NCBI GenBank assembly: GCA_009760855.2 | Contig: WPIO01000019.1 | Span: 2,849,501-2,913,500, forward strand | Direction: 5' to 3' | Source: Cristatella mucedo | Taxonomy: Eukaryota; Bryozoa; Phylactolaemata; Cristatellidae | DNA: 64,000 nucleotides | Shown here: piece by piece, positions 1 to 10,569 of the stretch | How the letters are laid out: each line of letters starts with the position of its first letter | Position numbering within the stretch: the first letter of the stretch is position 1 | Notes under the pieces: generated by a model | The model's database searches: none | What the model saw: the letters and a program-made list of their open reading frames with translations, nothing else | Told to the model about the DNA's origin: nothing | Made by a program: the position numbers and the translations under genes

Positions 1-734
1 AATAAATGATGCCCCAAAACCACTCAACAGGAAGGGCAATGGCAACTTAGTAGGTAGGATTGTAATAAATGTTCATCGAGGATGTGCATGTATTACTATA
101 CACACGGCGGCCGAGAGGCATGTGCTGATCGGTGAGCGATAGGCTGATAACTTGAATTGGGCACACTATTCATAGGTCTTACCGATGGACCGTACTGAAA
201 GGCACAAACACAACAGTACTACTCAGGCAGTTTTCTTGCAGGCACTGTGAAGTTATCAAGAGCAGTGAAATGCTGCCGAATGGTGAGACCGCAATGCACT
301 GTTCCTCCAAGCTAAGGATAGTATGCATGGGGCAAATGCAAGTTAACCGACAGCTTGCAAGACATATTTAAACGGGTAACAACCTGGCAGGGCAGAATAT
401 TGGGGCACTCAAGCCTATCCGAAATGCCTCATCAGACCGCCACCTGTAAGTTTGGCTGTCTGACAACCGGCAGCCAAACGATACAGCCGGCTGGCACCTG
501 CCGTCAGGTCTCCCAGGCTCTTAGGTACAAGCCTGCTGACAAGCTTGATGGCACCCTATGGCTAAGCCATACAGAACCTTAATCTGCCCATCGTGCCTCT
601 GTGCAATAGCAAAGAGCAGCCTGAAAAGACAAGCCCCGAATTCCACTTACAAAGCAGTGCTGGCTACCTAAGCAGGACAGCTGCCATCAAAAGTAGTTGC
701 TGATCAACCTCAGCAGTAACTACTTAAAGATGAG
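1..734. other. Unassigned stretch, probable intron
   Basis: This lies downstream of the last visible transporter exon. I looked on the minus strand for an exon carrying the family's R-T-x-L-V...A...P segment and did not find one. Several short AG-ended pyrimidine tracts occur on that strand but lead to nothing recognisable. Confidence 0.4.
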
Positions 735-832
735 ATGCCTATATCAGCAAATGTAAAGCGCCTAGAAAGAGATTGAGTTCTCTGAGGGTGTTTTATCAAG
801 TGCATTATCATTACTATTATTATTATGCCGGA
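735..832 (+). mobile_element. LINE-B 3' end fragment
   Basis: The fragment carries AAAGCGCCTAGAAAGAGATT and GAGTTCTCTGAGGG, then a TTATTATTA-type tail. It is the 3' terminus of the commonest LINE family here, whose other copies lie at 14.7, 35.7, 51.3 and 60.6 kb. Only the terminal ~100 bases remain. Confidence 0.7.
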
Positions 833-945
833 CCAAAGTAATCCGGTTACAGTTAGTTATGCTGAAAAAGGGGTGACAGCAGACAGTGCGATTAGGTACA
901 CCAACAGCGATGCATAGCAGCAACCCAACAGACATTCATACTAAC

Positions 946-1234
946 GGCAGCCGTTGCCAAAAATCCAACTCTCCAAGATCTCAGCAACTGGGTAAAATTG
1001 CAGCGGAAAAGTAAAGATTATGCCAACGATAAGTGTTATGTTAACGACGATGGCTAAAGTTCCATCTTGTGGGTAGATATTGAGGTTGATCGTCTGAGCG
1101 GTAGCTGATCCGTGTCGGATGTAACCAAGGCCACCAAAGACAGCAAAGAGGCAGGTTAGAAGTAGCAGTGACGCATGTAGGAATGGTGAGAAGTACTGTC
1201 GATTGCCATCCATGCTTGACTCAATGGGTATGAT
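946..1234 (-). CDS. Transporter exon, TM after EGIG and following helices
   Basis: It begins IIPIESSMDGNRQYFSPF, matching LPLENKM...F of SLC36, then FGGLGYIRHGS and a TM reading VNITLIVGIIFTFPLQFY. The acceptor is TGTGTAG. The donor is taken as C followed by GTTAGT, before an in-frame TAG, so the exon ends in phase 1. The next exon should start left of the window edge or in 1-940, where none could be recognised. Confidence 0.85.
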
Positions 1235-4200
1235 CTACACAAAAGATGAACTGGCGTGAAATCACATGAGTGAAAGCTATTTCTAATCTGAGCGCAAAAG
1301 TGTTTCTTTAATAAAAGCTGTGTTGAAAGCCAGAACTCAAACTTGGCACAGAAACGGCATAAGGTGTCACCAACCGAACAGCAACAATGATAAAACTGTT
1401 ACGCCTGCAAGCGATGAAGGCTAACTGGATATTATGCCGGAGTTATCTAAGCTACAAAAGCTTGAGCGGCTTTTAGTGCATATACGTACATAGCAAACAG
1501 CAGACTCCATCTTACACAACAAAGAAAAAGTGAGTAGCATAGTAACTGACTTGGGATTACAATCGAAGAAGTAAGTACCATAGGCATAGTACTTCTGGAC
1601 GGCTGGAAAAAGAAGTGCAAAACGGATGGCTGCAAGTGAAGAGATATAGTCGTTTTACAAGAAAAAAGCTGATTTGACAGCCTCTTTTGAATAGCGACCG
1701 AAGAGCCTTTACGGCTATCACCACTGCTTCTAGTGGCGATAAAGGATCGCCCACCACAGGATTCGAACCCACGACCTCGGGGCCGAGGTCGTAGAAAGCA
1801 ACTGCCTTACCTAGTGTGCCATCGCGGCTCACAAACAGTGACAGTAAGTTTGGTTTGGCAGTCTAGAACCCGAAATGTAAATGCTTCTGTCAGTTAGCAG
1901 AGCTTTGCCACGAGTAGTACCAGCTCTAGCTAGTGCTGACTTGACATCGACATCGATCCAGCAGAAGTATAGATGCATCATCTACCAAACCTTCGAAGTA
2001 TGGGGTGCCCCAGAAACCTGCCTTAGGCCCTCTTCTTTTTGCGATTTACAATCTCCTTCTTGCTGATGTTAGGGTCAAGCTGAATGAATTTAGGCTTTAA
2101 TTTTTAGGCCGCATAGTCGGAATTCAGTAAATTTTGCTGCTGGCTTAAATAATTTTTGCAGCCCCCAAAATGGTGGAATAAATATGCCAGCAGCCCTGGC
2201 ACAAAGTCATTGAACCTGCATGCAGACTTTTAACGACATTTAAACAGAAGCTAAAAACCCACCTGTTTATCACATCATTTGTTGTGTCTTAGTGACTTTT
2301 CCATTGCATGCGAATGTGCAGTGACAGTGTCCATGCTACCACGAGTCATATTTACATGCTGACACTATGCATAGTACCTCTAACCATATTATTCTTGTTA
2401 TGATGTGGATGCAACCACAAACTATTTGATCATGCCTCCTTTACACCATATGTGCACCTAGAAAATGATAAGGTTCTTTAAGGGTGTTATACGAACGTAT
2501 TATTACTATTACTATTGCTATAGTGGGGGCTAAGCCAGGTCCCCAATAAAAGGGACCACTGCTAGGGCTAATCAGAAAGCTCTGACAAGATACTCAAAGT
2601 AATCATGCCACGTGAGCTAATTGTTACTTTATTTCAGCTCTAGGAGCTGGCAAACAATTAACCTCAGCAACTAACCTTAGGCCTGCCAACCCTATTAACA
2701 ATTAGAGAGCTATCGAAGCGCAGGCTCTCTTTTAACAATTGGTGCAAGTTTGATGAAGACTTATTGCTCGACAGAGTTTCACATCAACAGCTTTGCAACA
2801 ATCAACGTGTCAATCCCCAAAGAATGCCAGCTGAGCGGTCAATTGTCCAGTACTAAACACAGACGAGTAGTCAATTGCTGATTGATTGGTACGAGTGGTA
2901 ATTATAACTCCGTGCAGACCTCCTTGGCAGCCCAGCAAGAGTGCTGATGACCAAATTTGACATGTTCTCCCTGGATCCTGTTGAATTCACCCAGATCTAT
3001 CCATCCGAGATCCAGGAAAATTTCTGGAATTTGTAGACGGTTTTTTAAAGAAAATGCAGCATATGAATTTCTAAAACTGCTGGTTATTCCATCTACAAGG
3101 CTCTATTAACTCTTGCCCGGGCTATTTGCAGGACACCCAAATGCACACATGTGCACCAAACTGGCATTATAAGACCATCGAATTTGGGAGTCCATGCACC
3201 ACACTGGCATTATAAGACCATCGAATTTGGTGAGTCCATGCGACTGTAGAACTGTCCATACCTCTTGCACCTAAGTCTATCTTGTTTGGCTCCTCTTCTT
3301 TCCAATATCGACTGCAAACGAACTGCCTCTCAAGTTGCTTTTTTCTCAGATAACTTTTGCCTGGCACTTAGTCATGCCTTATCTTACTCTGCTTAACTCA
3401 ACTCTGTTTCTTTTCCGTGGATTTATCTTGGTCTTATCCCAGCAGGGTAAGAGACTCACTCTCCACGATCCATTTTGTTGGTTCCAGTCCTATAGCAGGC
3501 AGTGGCCAATTGCCCAAATAGGTTATTTGCATGGCACTAACGCTGTCAAGTTTCCTGTGCCGATAAGCAAATGAGGCAGTTGAATGTGCTAATATGTACT
3601 TCATTTATTAAACATGCAAGCTGAGTATAAATACTTTTAATACTAGTATGGTACTTTATTGTACCCTACCGGAACTAAATCTCTTTCTGGGCACTTCGCA
3701 TTTACGGTCAGTGACAAGTGGCCTCAAAAGCGCAGATAGTATATATATACACACGAGCTTAGTAAATCTGGCTGACGCTGTAGGGCTACAACGTCTAATA
3801 ATAATAATAAATTTGTAAAGCATCCTAAGGACATCAGACCTATACCTAAAACTTCACCGAGGCCGGAAAAAAGTCAATGAGTAATTATCACATCTCAACA
3901 GCAACATGCATGAACACGTCGATTCACACATGGAAAAAGCAAAGGCTGGTTGTATGGTGGGTTTTTAGCTTTGCTTTAAATGTCGCTAAGTAATAGGGTA
4001 TCACAAAGTCAGTCACTAGAGAGTTCCATGCTATAGGTTAATTGCAGCTAAGTGCATGTCAAGAGAGACAGCTAAGCGACTCGAGTCCGAAGAACACATG
4101 ATTAGATGCATAGATGACTGGTTAGAAACTATTTCAGACAGCTAAGCCAGAGCAACATAATGGAGTTAAAAGTGACCAACGGACCCTTAAACCAGACACG

Positions 4201-7200
4201 TCAACTGATGGAAAGACAACAGAGCACGCACTGTCCAATGAGAGGCCACTCACTCCAAGCGCATCACTAAATGCCTTTGCTTGCGTGCTAATGCGTGCTG
4301 AGGCTGTGTATGAAAGCACTTACCATTTTGACATGCTTCTTTTACACCATGTGTGAAGTGCCTAGAAAGAGATTTGGTTCTCTGAGAGCGCTTTACACAA
4401 ATGTACTGCTACTATTATTTTGTTTATCGTTGTCATCTTTTTCAGTTAAAAGTAGCCGACGTATGCTCTGCCGGGGAGGGGAACACACAGATCCACTTAA
4501 AACAAGTAGCCACTTGGGAAGGCTCTGCCAATGATCATGGTGTAAGAGATCGGACGAGAATTTAGGATAGTAGTGGCATACAACGGCAGTTGCCATGGCC
4601 CCAATACGCAAGCCAAACTGCAGAGCTTTGCACACAGTCTGTTGGCATCTTGTTGCCCAGTTAGGAAGATTAGTGATGCGATACAGTACCGACAAGCACG
4701 AGGACGAGGTTTGCCATGCTGTGGCAGGGAGATACAACTACTGGACTTCGAATATTGATCAACAGATGTGAGCAGAAGTCGATAAGTAGAGGTACGAGCC
4801 AATCGTTGCTGCTCACGATAGAAAATGCTCAAAAGCAGTAAGTCGAGTTTGCTATGGCCCCTGTCAACTCAATAAATCCTGCCTCAAAATAGTCATAGAT
4901 AAATCGCCTGGCCTACAGGGAATAATTAGTTCAATACCGTACAGCCATGCGTAATAATTAGAGCCGTATATGCTGATTGCATTAAAAAGTGATAAAGTTA
5001 TGCCAACTTAAAGAGTGAAAATATCATGTACCGTAAAGTTTTGGGCATTTTTGTTGTCCTTTACAGACTGCCACACTCAGACTCCAGCACCGCCCAAACG
5101 AGCTCAGTAGTAATTGTCAGCACCTGACCGCAAACGTGCTTCAAAGGCAGTAGCTATGGAAAATGCAGCAGCTAAGGACCAGAAAACTGGCAAAAAAGAA
5201 TGCCCAATCGCTAGGCAATAGATGATGGGATTCTGCAAGTCGCTTCATCGCAGGCAGGGTAAACGAATAAGACTCGAGTGTCATATGCTGCCGTTGTCTT
5301 GAGTCTCATTCAGTTTCGAATACTTAGCCCTCTGGTTATGCTATTTTGGCAATCAAGCGGCTGAAATCGACGACTGAAGAAAAACGACTGCACACAATTT
5401 GCCCCCAACACATTCGAGATAGAAGGCCATACAATAAATAGCATACCAGCCCAATGCCTTCGTAAGCACTTGTCATCTGGCCGAAGAAAACGGGAAAGGT
5501 CTCCCATTTTGCAAACCATTCTATTCCGTCGGATGCTGGTCGAAACCCTATAAGATCATACGGGCAAATCAAAAAGAAAATCGGAAACAGAACTCTACCA
5601 CGTTGCACGACTTAACAAAGACATTAAAAATTGCTCAAATTCATTAGCAGCCATACCAACTATCATGTAGACCAGTATGCTGAAGAAGCCTCCGAATATG
5701 GCCACGTTAGCTACCGTGCTCAGTGCCGACAGCTTGCGAACCGAATGAATAAATGAGAAGGCCATGAACACTGGAAGAGCAGCCAAAACCAGCACTTCCA
5801 GTGGGGGCCCACGAGACGACGAGGACGCAGTTGGCGCTGGCGACGAGGATGTGCTGTTGTGTTTGCCAAACGCAATAGTGTGGATCGCATTTCCGATAAA
5901 TATACAGTATGACACGCAGAACAGAAATTGAGTTATAAGGAGGCTGAGATCGACAATGAACAATCCGAGCTTTCCATAGCAAAACCTTCCAATGTCGCCG
6001 TAGCTTAACTTGTTCTCAACGTTTCGACGAACTTCCTGGACATTATCGTCGTGCTCACTCAATCCGGTTGCACTTGCGTAATCTGCAACTACTTTCCCAA
6101 CGACGGACCTCTTGCACTTGACGATTAGGTGACAGCAGTGGTCAGTCAAAGCGGCAATAAAAATAAGGCCCAGTATGCCAAGCTGAAACGAGGCGATTAC
6201 AAGCACAGCCGCCGCCACCAGGCCACACAAGCCACCTCCTACAGGCACTGAATGCAGGCTGCTGCATGCTGCATGACAACAAATAACATGTTCACGAATC
6301 AATATTCCCGATGTATAGTATATCACCTGCATTGAAACAACAAATATGCTGGCACGTGCAGATTTGTAAGGAGGCGGCAGAAGGATCGTGCACTCAAAGA
6401 TACCGGAGGAACAAAACTGCCAGTGCATAGGAGGCAGTGAGAGGTAGGACCTAGAGCAAATGTGGTCAGTTCGACCACTCAGTCGACAAGCACGAACGAT
6501 TTGCGACTGACAGCATACAAAAATAAAAAGTGATAGTCAGCAAAGTCTAGAGCAAGTGCATCAAAGCCAAAACCTGGCACACAGCGGGAAACTGCCCGGC
6601 AACTGCCGGAAGCCGTCCCACTGACAATGGTGCTGGATTGGGTGCCTGATGAGGAAGAGGGAGAGAGAGGGGGCAGAGAAAGAGAGAGAGAGAGAGAGAG
6701 AGGGGGACAGAGAGAGAGCGAGAGAGAGGAGCAGAGAGAGATCGGTTTTTGACCCGGCAAAGAGAAGTGAAGTCGGACAGACACAAGCCACAGCCTACGG
6801 GGAGAAACAGCTAAGTGCAACTTAGGCTGAACTGTTGTGCTATATGGCTAACGTTTTGTTGACCTTTGAACAGCCTCCTTGGTAATCCGTCGTTACTAGT
6901 GGAACGACGACAATAAGCAGAATACAGCTGCTGAATACGTGCATCGTAGTTTATAGGCGCAATAGGTTTGGCTAGTAGTGCAGGAGCCTTACTAACCGTT
7001 ACTAAGACGACCCACACAACTAACTGCCATAATAGGCCCCACTTGTTATTGCTTGCAACTGGGAATATGCGCAGCAACGGCTGGAACGCACCTGTCAACT
7101 ACAAGCGATAAAGGGGTACAAGTAGAAGATGGCCGTGATGGCAAATGAGGTAAGGCGGTTGCTTGTCACGACCTCGGTCCCGATGTCGTCGGTTCGAATC

Positions 7201-8485
7201 CTGCAGTGGGCGATTTGCTAATGCCGATGCAAGCGGTGGTGATAGCCGTAAAGGCTCTTCTGTCGCTATACAAAAGAGGCTGTTAAATCAGCTAGTGTTT
7301 GTGATAGCTCCCGTGTGTGGAGGGGCTGGAATCAAGCGATCCTGTTACACATTAACGGTGCTAAATCGTGAAAACAACAAATTTTACAGATCCTAAGTTA
7401 ACACATTCCATGTGATGCTGCAATAGCATATAAATTGACAGCCTCCAAGCCTTGACATCAGTTTTAGTAGTGCGTTTATACACCAACAACAGAGGACCTG
7501 TCATCGGGGGGGGGGGGCCAAGGTAATCAAGACCTGCTGCCACAGATCTTACTTAAAGTTTACATACCGTAAAACCACTTTGAGAAAGACCGAATGAAAC
7601 TGACAAGTAGTTTCCTCCAATGAATGCCTTAAATACATTGGCGAAGTCACCACAGTGCTGCCCCAAGGTTACCCTAAAAACAATATGCAGGGTTTCATCT
7701 CACGAAATAGTCAACTACACGTATATCTAGCTGCATTTTGATTTCCATCAATGTAGGTCATTACAAAAAGCCATTCTCTTGGAACCTTATTAATAGCGAG
7801 CACCAAGTTTGCAAGTGGTTAACGTGGTCGCCACGACCATGGTCAGGCGAGGTCGTGGGCTCGAGCACGAGACAACTGAGCCAAGCTGCGGCAAGGCTGC
7901 ACCATCAACAAGGCCAGATCTTGTAAATTTGACATGAACCATGCGAGCGAACCATCTTTAAATAACCTCTTTTTCTTTTAGGGTAAGTTGAGCAGGAAAT
8001 TTGACCGAAGAATGATTACAATTCATCGAGGGACTCCAGAACTTCAGATTGAGCTACGCCTGCCACGCCCCCTACTGCGACGAAATGCTAGGCAAGAGCT
8101 CGCGACGTAATAATGCTACAAGCATGCCATAAGTTTATTACTCGTCGAGCGGTTTCGCAAAGTATAATAGTGATGACGGCAGACGACCTCGCACAACCCA
8201 TTTGCCACCACTGTTGCTAAGGCGGAGTGCCGCTACAAACACGGGATGTACACGAGCGGCACCGTAAGTGAGAGTCCGCCATGTCCATCCATACCTTCTC
8301 CTCGGCGATGAAAGGTCGTCGGTCATCTCTTCAGTGTACTTCCTGTAAATGGTGCGCTGCCGTTCGCTACCTTCCCATAGCGGTGCTCGAATCGGACAGC
8401 CAGTCTGCTCTCGGTTACTCAGCGTTCTGCGACGGGGCCAAGGTCGCAATGGCTGCGCCCTGCTACGTTTGTTGTCGCTGCCTAG
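946..8485 (-). CDS. SLC36/AVT3-type amino-acid transporter gene, 3' end outside the window
   Basis: This is a spliced gene on the minus strand with exons 8485-8295, 7673-7568, 6182-5657, 5547-5447 and 1234-946. The product resembles the AAAP family (SLC36 proton-coupled and AVT3 vacuolar amino-acid transporters), multi-pass proteins that move small neutral amino acids across lysosomal, vacuolar or plasma membranes. Visible family marks, in order, are DFANVFKAFIGG (TM1), a second TM ending HCCHLIVKC, LSYGDIGRFCYG, ITQFLFCVSYCIFIGNAI, FPVFFGQMTSAYEGIGL followed by IIPIESSM, and GGLGYIRHGS with FTFPLQFYPVAEILE. Every intron is GT-AG and all phases agree (2, 0, 1, 0). About 404 residues are covered. 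The last third of the family, with the final TMs, lies left of position 946 and I could not find it in 1-945. The start codon is uncertain. The 4.2-kb intron holds LINE and SINE insertions. Family assignment is secure; the substrate is inference. Confidence 0.85.
1668..1832 (-). mobile_element. SINE-A copy (tRNA-derived), full length
   Basis: On the minus strand it reads GATGGCACACTAGGTAAGG (A-box region), then CACGACCTCGG-type arms and GTGGGTTCGAATCCTG (B box). After these comes a body ending GTAAAGGCTCTT...AAAGAGGCTGT...AAATCAGC. The same head and body recur at 7.1, 9.7, 29.2 and 47.9 kb. It lies inside the large transporter intron in the same orientation as the gene. Confidence 0.8.
1985..2520 (+). 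mobile_element. LINE-B copy, internally deleted
   Basis: Bases 1996-2070 read KYGVPQKPALGPLLFAIY in one frame, the LINE reverse-transcriptase motif G-V-P-Q-G-S-x-L-G-P-x-L-F with damage at the GS. Bases 2155-2300 carry the C-terminal FKQKLKTHLF segment, and the 3' UTR runs to a tail of ATTACTATT type near 2510. The middle of the reverse transcriptase is missing, so it is inactive. Confidence 0.65.
2521..3154. other. Intronic stretch, nothing recognised
   Basis: This is part of the 4.2-kb transporter intron. I see no coding similarity, RNA gene or repeat shared with the rest of the window. Confidence 0.4.
3155..3241. repeat. Tandem duplication, two 43/44-base units
   Basis: Two adjacent units (3155-3197 and 3198-3241) share CTGGCATTATAAGACCATCG and AATTTGG...GAGTCCATGC. 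They differ at about two positions, so the duplication is recent. It lies within the transporter intron. Confidence 0.8.
3242..3790. other. Intronic stretch, nothing recognised
   Basis: AT-rich intron sequence with no recognisable coding or RNA feature. Confidence 0.4.
3798..4045 (-). mobile_element. LINE 3' fragment
   Basis: Read on the minus strand it holds a decayed C-terminal LINE segment (YSMELSS...LCDTLL...SKAKNPPYNQPL, cf. KAWNSLP...FKRNLKTHLF in better copies). It ends in a (TTA)n tail at 3798-3811. Confidence 0.5.
4318..4425 (+). mobile_element. LINE-B 3' end fragment
   Basis: It contains AAGTGCCTAGAAAGAGATTT and GTTCTCTGAGAGCGCTTTAC with a degenerate ACTATTATT tail. This is the terminal part of the family ending AAAGCGCCTAGAAAGAGATT. 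Confidence 0.65.
4426..5440. other. Transporter intron, unassigned part
   Basis: A minus-strand open stretch at 4497-4832 was examined as a possible transporter exon. It has no family motif and the flanking exons already join in phase without it. Nothing else was recognised. Confidence 0.4.
5447..5547 (-). CDS. Transporter exon with the EGIGL motif
   Basis: A 101-base exon between acceptor TCTTATAG and donor CTG followed by GTATGC. It encodes FRPASDGIEWFAKWETF followed by FPVFFGQMTSAYEGIGL. The W-x-T-x-P-x-FFG and EGIG motifs are hallmark SLC36/AVT3 positions. The 109-base intron to the previous exon (5548-5656) is short and clean. Confidence 0.85.
5657..6182 (-). CDS. Transporter exon, TM2 to TM5
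   Basis: I chose the acceptor CGTTTCAG (just above 6182) because it joins in phase 0 and leaves no gap against the family alignment. An upstream AG near 6239 would add about 19 unmatched residues. The exon covers TM2 (LGILGLIFIAALTDHCCHLI), a charged loop, SYGDIGRFCYG, TM3 (LSLLITQFLFCVSYCIF), a Ser/Pro-rich luminal loop containing the glycosylation sequon NST, then LALPVFMAFSFIHSVRKL-like and VANVAIFGG segments. The donor is GTTG followed by GTATGG. Length is 526 bases, ending in phase 1. Confidence 0.85.
6655..6742. repeat. GA-rich microsatellite
   Basis: GAGAGAGAG runs are broken by GGGGGCAGA and GGGGACAG. It lies in the intron between transporter exons 7568-7673 and 5657-6182. The Ser/Leu-rich translations here are products of the repeat, not genes. 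Confidence 0.85.
7131..7300 (+). mobile_element. SINE-A copy, full length
   Basis: It reads GGCCGTGATGGCAAATGAGG (A-box region), then GTCGGTTCGAATCCTGCAGT (B box) and GATAGCCGTAAAGGCTCTTC. The end is GAGGCTGTTAAATCAGCTAG. It lies antisense within a transporter intron. Confidence 0.8.
7568..7673 (-). CDS. Transporter exon, first transmembrane segment
   Basis: The exon lies between acceptor TTTTTAG and donor ACG followed by GTATGT. It reads VTLGQHCGDFANVFKAF and continues through FIGGNYLSVSFGLSQSGFT. This aligns with the family's TM1 signature (FANVFIAIVGAGVLGLPY in plant AVT3). The usual G-[TA]-G unwound-helix motif is GGN here, a substitution in the substrate-binding loop. It enters in phase 2 and leaves in phase 0. 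Confidence 0.75.
7800..7872 (+). mobile_element. SINE-B head fragment
   Basis: It reads GTTTGCAAGTGGTTAACGTG, then GTCGTGGGCTCGAGC, matching the tRNA-like head of the copies at 30.9 and 49.7 kb (GGTTAAGGTGCTCGCCCC, GTGGGCTCGAGCCCC). The body and tail are not recognisable. Confidence 0.5.
8295..8485 (-). CDS. Transporter exon, N-terminal cytosolic tail (probable)
   Basis: Acceptor CAG at 8486-8488 and a strong donor, AAG followed by GTATGG, after 8295. It encodes a basic and acidic hydrophilic segment ending TEEMTDDLSSPRR and closes in phase 2, exactly what the TM1 exon at 7673 needs. Low-complexity N-terminal tails are normal in SLC36 proteins, so there is no sequence homology to lean on. 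The only in-frame ATG in the exon is the one in EEMTDDL. Translation may start there or in an upstream exon. Confidence 0.5.
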
Positions 8486-8639
8486 CTGCACAGTAAAGAG
8501 CCCGTTAGGACGTCCCAGCGAGTTGGCTTTATGTGAAATAAGCTGCGGGATTGTGCGGTTACCGTAATAGTAGGGGTAGCGATAATAAGCAACGTTTATG
8601 CAAGTCATACTGACCTGGCTTGTAATTTAATTTGTACCT

Positions 8640-8775
8640 TAATGTAACGTATCTCCCTCTAACTCTACAAAGCCACACAGATTAAGTGGGCGTTACGCAG
8701 CAAAATTTTCTATAGTGCACTCAAGGCTTAAGTGGCTTTCTGTATGCATGCAGTAGCCAATAGACTAGATCATTC
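8640..8775 (-). mobile_element. LINE-A 3' fragment
   Basis: On the plus strand it reads ACTCTACAAAGCCACACAGA, then GGGCGTTACGCAG and GGCTTAAGTGGCTTTCTGTA. This matches the reversed 3' end of LINE-A seen at 12.4, 16.8 and 40.7 kb. It is short and diverged. Confidence 0.6.
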
Positions 8776-9740
8776 GGCCTGTTTACGGCTTCTTAAGGCG
8801 CTAGGCATCGGCACACTCAGCCACCAACCCAATCGGTCGACGTCAGTGCGGTTTTTCACACCGGTTCACCCCTCAGACTTATGTGTCCGCCTCCTCTCGT
8901 CGCCTCCTCTCTCCAGAAGTCAGAATGCTGGCGTCTGTCCTGAAAATTTACCTTACAATTTAGAACGAACACGAGCCAAGCTAGCGAAATACACGCCTGT
9001 TTGGCAGCAGAGTACTAGATCGCCTGTCTTTGTAAAATATGCATACCGCCATTTTCATCTCGTAGTATACCCCCTCCAGGTGGTGCCCAGAAAACTGCTG
9101 CATTCGCAGAGAATCGTGGTAGGCGCATCCATACTTTCTGTATTGCGCAACAACCTTACCAAAACCAAATCAGCAGACCAATCGCACGAAGAAAAGTCAG
9201 CCAATTCGACAGCCTCGCGTATGTATTGACAGAGTAGCCTACCTATGCTGCTGGTTTCTGCTGCAAGACATGAACCCACGACCTTCTTCTCAGCAGCTCT
9301 TGGTTTACCGGCTTGGGCGCTCCGGTGCGTAGAAAAAGTAGCCGTTAACGCGCGTGCGAACCTAAGACCAAATCGAGTGATTCTTCCGAAACGTAGCGAG
9401 TACGTCGTCCAAATTGCGACAGCTATCCGATAAGAAAAAGGAAAGTACAGCTCGTTGGAGGGCTTTCTAAAGTAACTTTCGGGCTGCGTGCATGTGGGGG
9501 GCCGCAGCAGGCTCGATAATGACCTGTGCTTCGCTAAGTTTATCAACATCATGGCAACATCAACATGTTGGCAAACATCAACAACCACGTGGTGTTTCGA
9601 ATTCGATCTTGAAAAGACAAGTTTTTCCCCAGCGGTGTTGTGTCAATAAGTGTTTGCATGAAAACGGCCCTGGTATATACGTGCATGCAGACGACTTCAC
9701 TCGCGAAGTTGATGCCGCGTAATATCAAAAAAGAACATTG
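8776..9740. other. Unassigned stretch with a doubtful tRNA-like remnant
   Basis: Open frames on both strands have no recognisable motif. On the minus strand near 9262-9330 the text AAGGTCGTGGGTTCATGTCT resembles the B-box arm of the SINE-A head, so an old SINE may be present. I would not call it more firmly. Confidence 0.3.
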
Positions 9741-9898
9741 GCTGATTTTACAGCGTCATTTTTGGTAGCAGCAAAAGAGCATTAATAGCTATCACCGCCG
9801 CTTGCAGTTTGCAAATGGGATTGTCCTCTGCAGGATTCGAACCCATGACCTCGGTCCTGAAGAGCGAGCCCCTTACCTGTTGGACTATCGCGGCCGTT
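9741..9898 (-). mobile_element. SINE-A copy, diverged
   Basis: Minus-strand B box GGGTTCGAATCCTGCAGAGG and a tail ending AAATCAGCC. The A-box side reads CGCGATAGTCCAACAGGTAA. It is more mutated than the copies at 1.7 and 29.2 kb. Confidence 0.7.
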
Positions 9899-10026
9899 GG
9901 TGCTTCAAACCTGGCGCTCGCCAAGGAAGCTATAATAGCTGAATGTGTGGCTAGTTCAGACACCCCCGGTGACCAACCACCTGGATTCCGCAAGAATAGC
10001 TGCATTTTCCTGCCATAATCCGGCAT

Positions 10027-10525
10027 CCCGACCATATAGCCCTGACAAAATAGCCCCTGACAAGAAAGCCCGGACAATATAGCCTGCACTCAAAACAGCC
10101 CAAGACGAAATTGCCCAAGACAAAGTAGCCCTGACAAATTAAAAGAATATTTTTACAGATTTTTTCTATTTCAATCAGCTTGTAAAATTGAACGTATTCT
10201 ATAACAATAAGGGAAATCAAATTTTAAAATTTATTTTATTGAAAATGTTTGAAAGTAAAAACATTTTGAATTTTTTAAATGCAAATAATTCAAAAATGAT
10301 TTACTAATAATCGATATTTTTCTTATTTACTTGTGTACCCGTTAGCGGCAGTATTTCTTTAATTTTTCCTGTCCATATCGATCAGTCTGTATCGAGAACA
10401 CCCTATTTTTGCATTTTAGGACTTCGTTAGTATCTTTTTATCGCAAAACTACCAGCTTTGTCGGGGCTATTTTGCCTTGGGCTTTTTTGTGTCTGGGCTA
10501 TTTTGTCAGTGGCTATTTGGTCGGG
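10027..10525. mobile_element. Fold-back-like element with tandem-motif inverted arms
   Basis: The termini CCCGACCATATAGCC (10027-10041) and GGCTATTTGGTCGGG (10511-10525) are inverted copies with one mismatch. Inside them, repeated motifs of the type GACAAAATAGCCCC fill the left arm to about 10135. The reverse motif GGGCTATTTTGTC fills the right arm from about 10455. The 300-base AT-rich core has no coding capacity. This architecture resembles Foldback-class non-autonomous DNA elements. No clear target duplication was seen, since GGCAT and TCACC flank it. Confidence 0.7.
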
Positions 10526-10569
10526 TCACCCATTAGTTCTTAGACACTTCCTTTTGAGGTATTAGGTTC

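Noticed and set aside
1740..1800. Possible true tRNA gene (A and B boxes present)
   Set aside because: It is attached to a conserved SINE body found at several loci and lacks a clean cloverleaf, so it is a SINE head.
4497..4832. Minus-strand open frame inside the transporter intron, considered as a missing exon
   Set aside because: The exons at 5447 and 1234 join in phase and give continuous family sequence without it, and it has no family motif.
6230..6240. Alternative acceptor for the transporter exon that ends at 5657
   Set aside because: It adds about 19 residues with no match to the family and conflicts with the phase of the previous exon. The acceptor just above 6182 fits both.
6479..6820. 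Ser/Leu/Pro-rich minus-strand frames
   Set aside because: Generated by the GA microsatellite.
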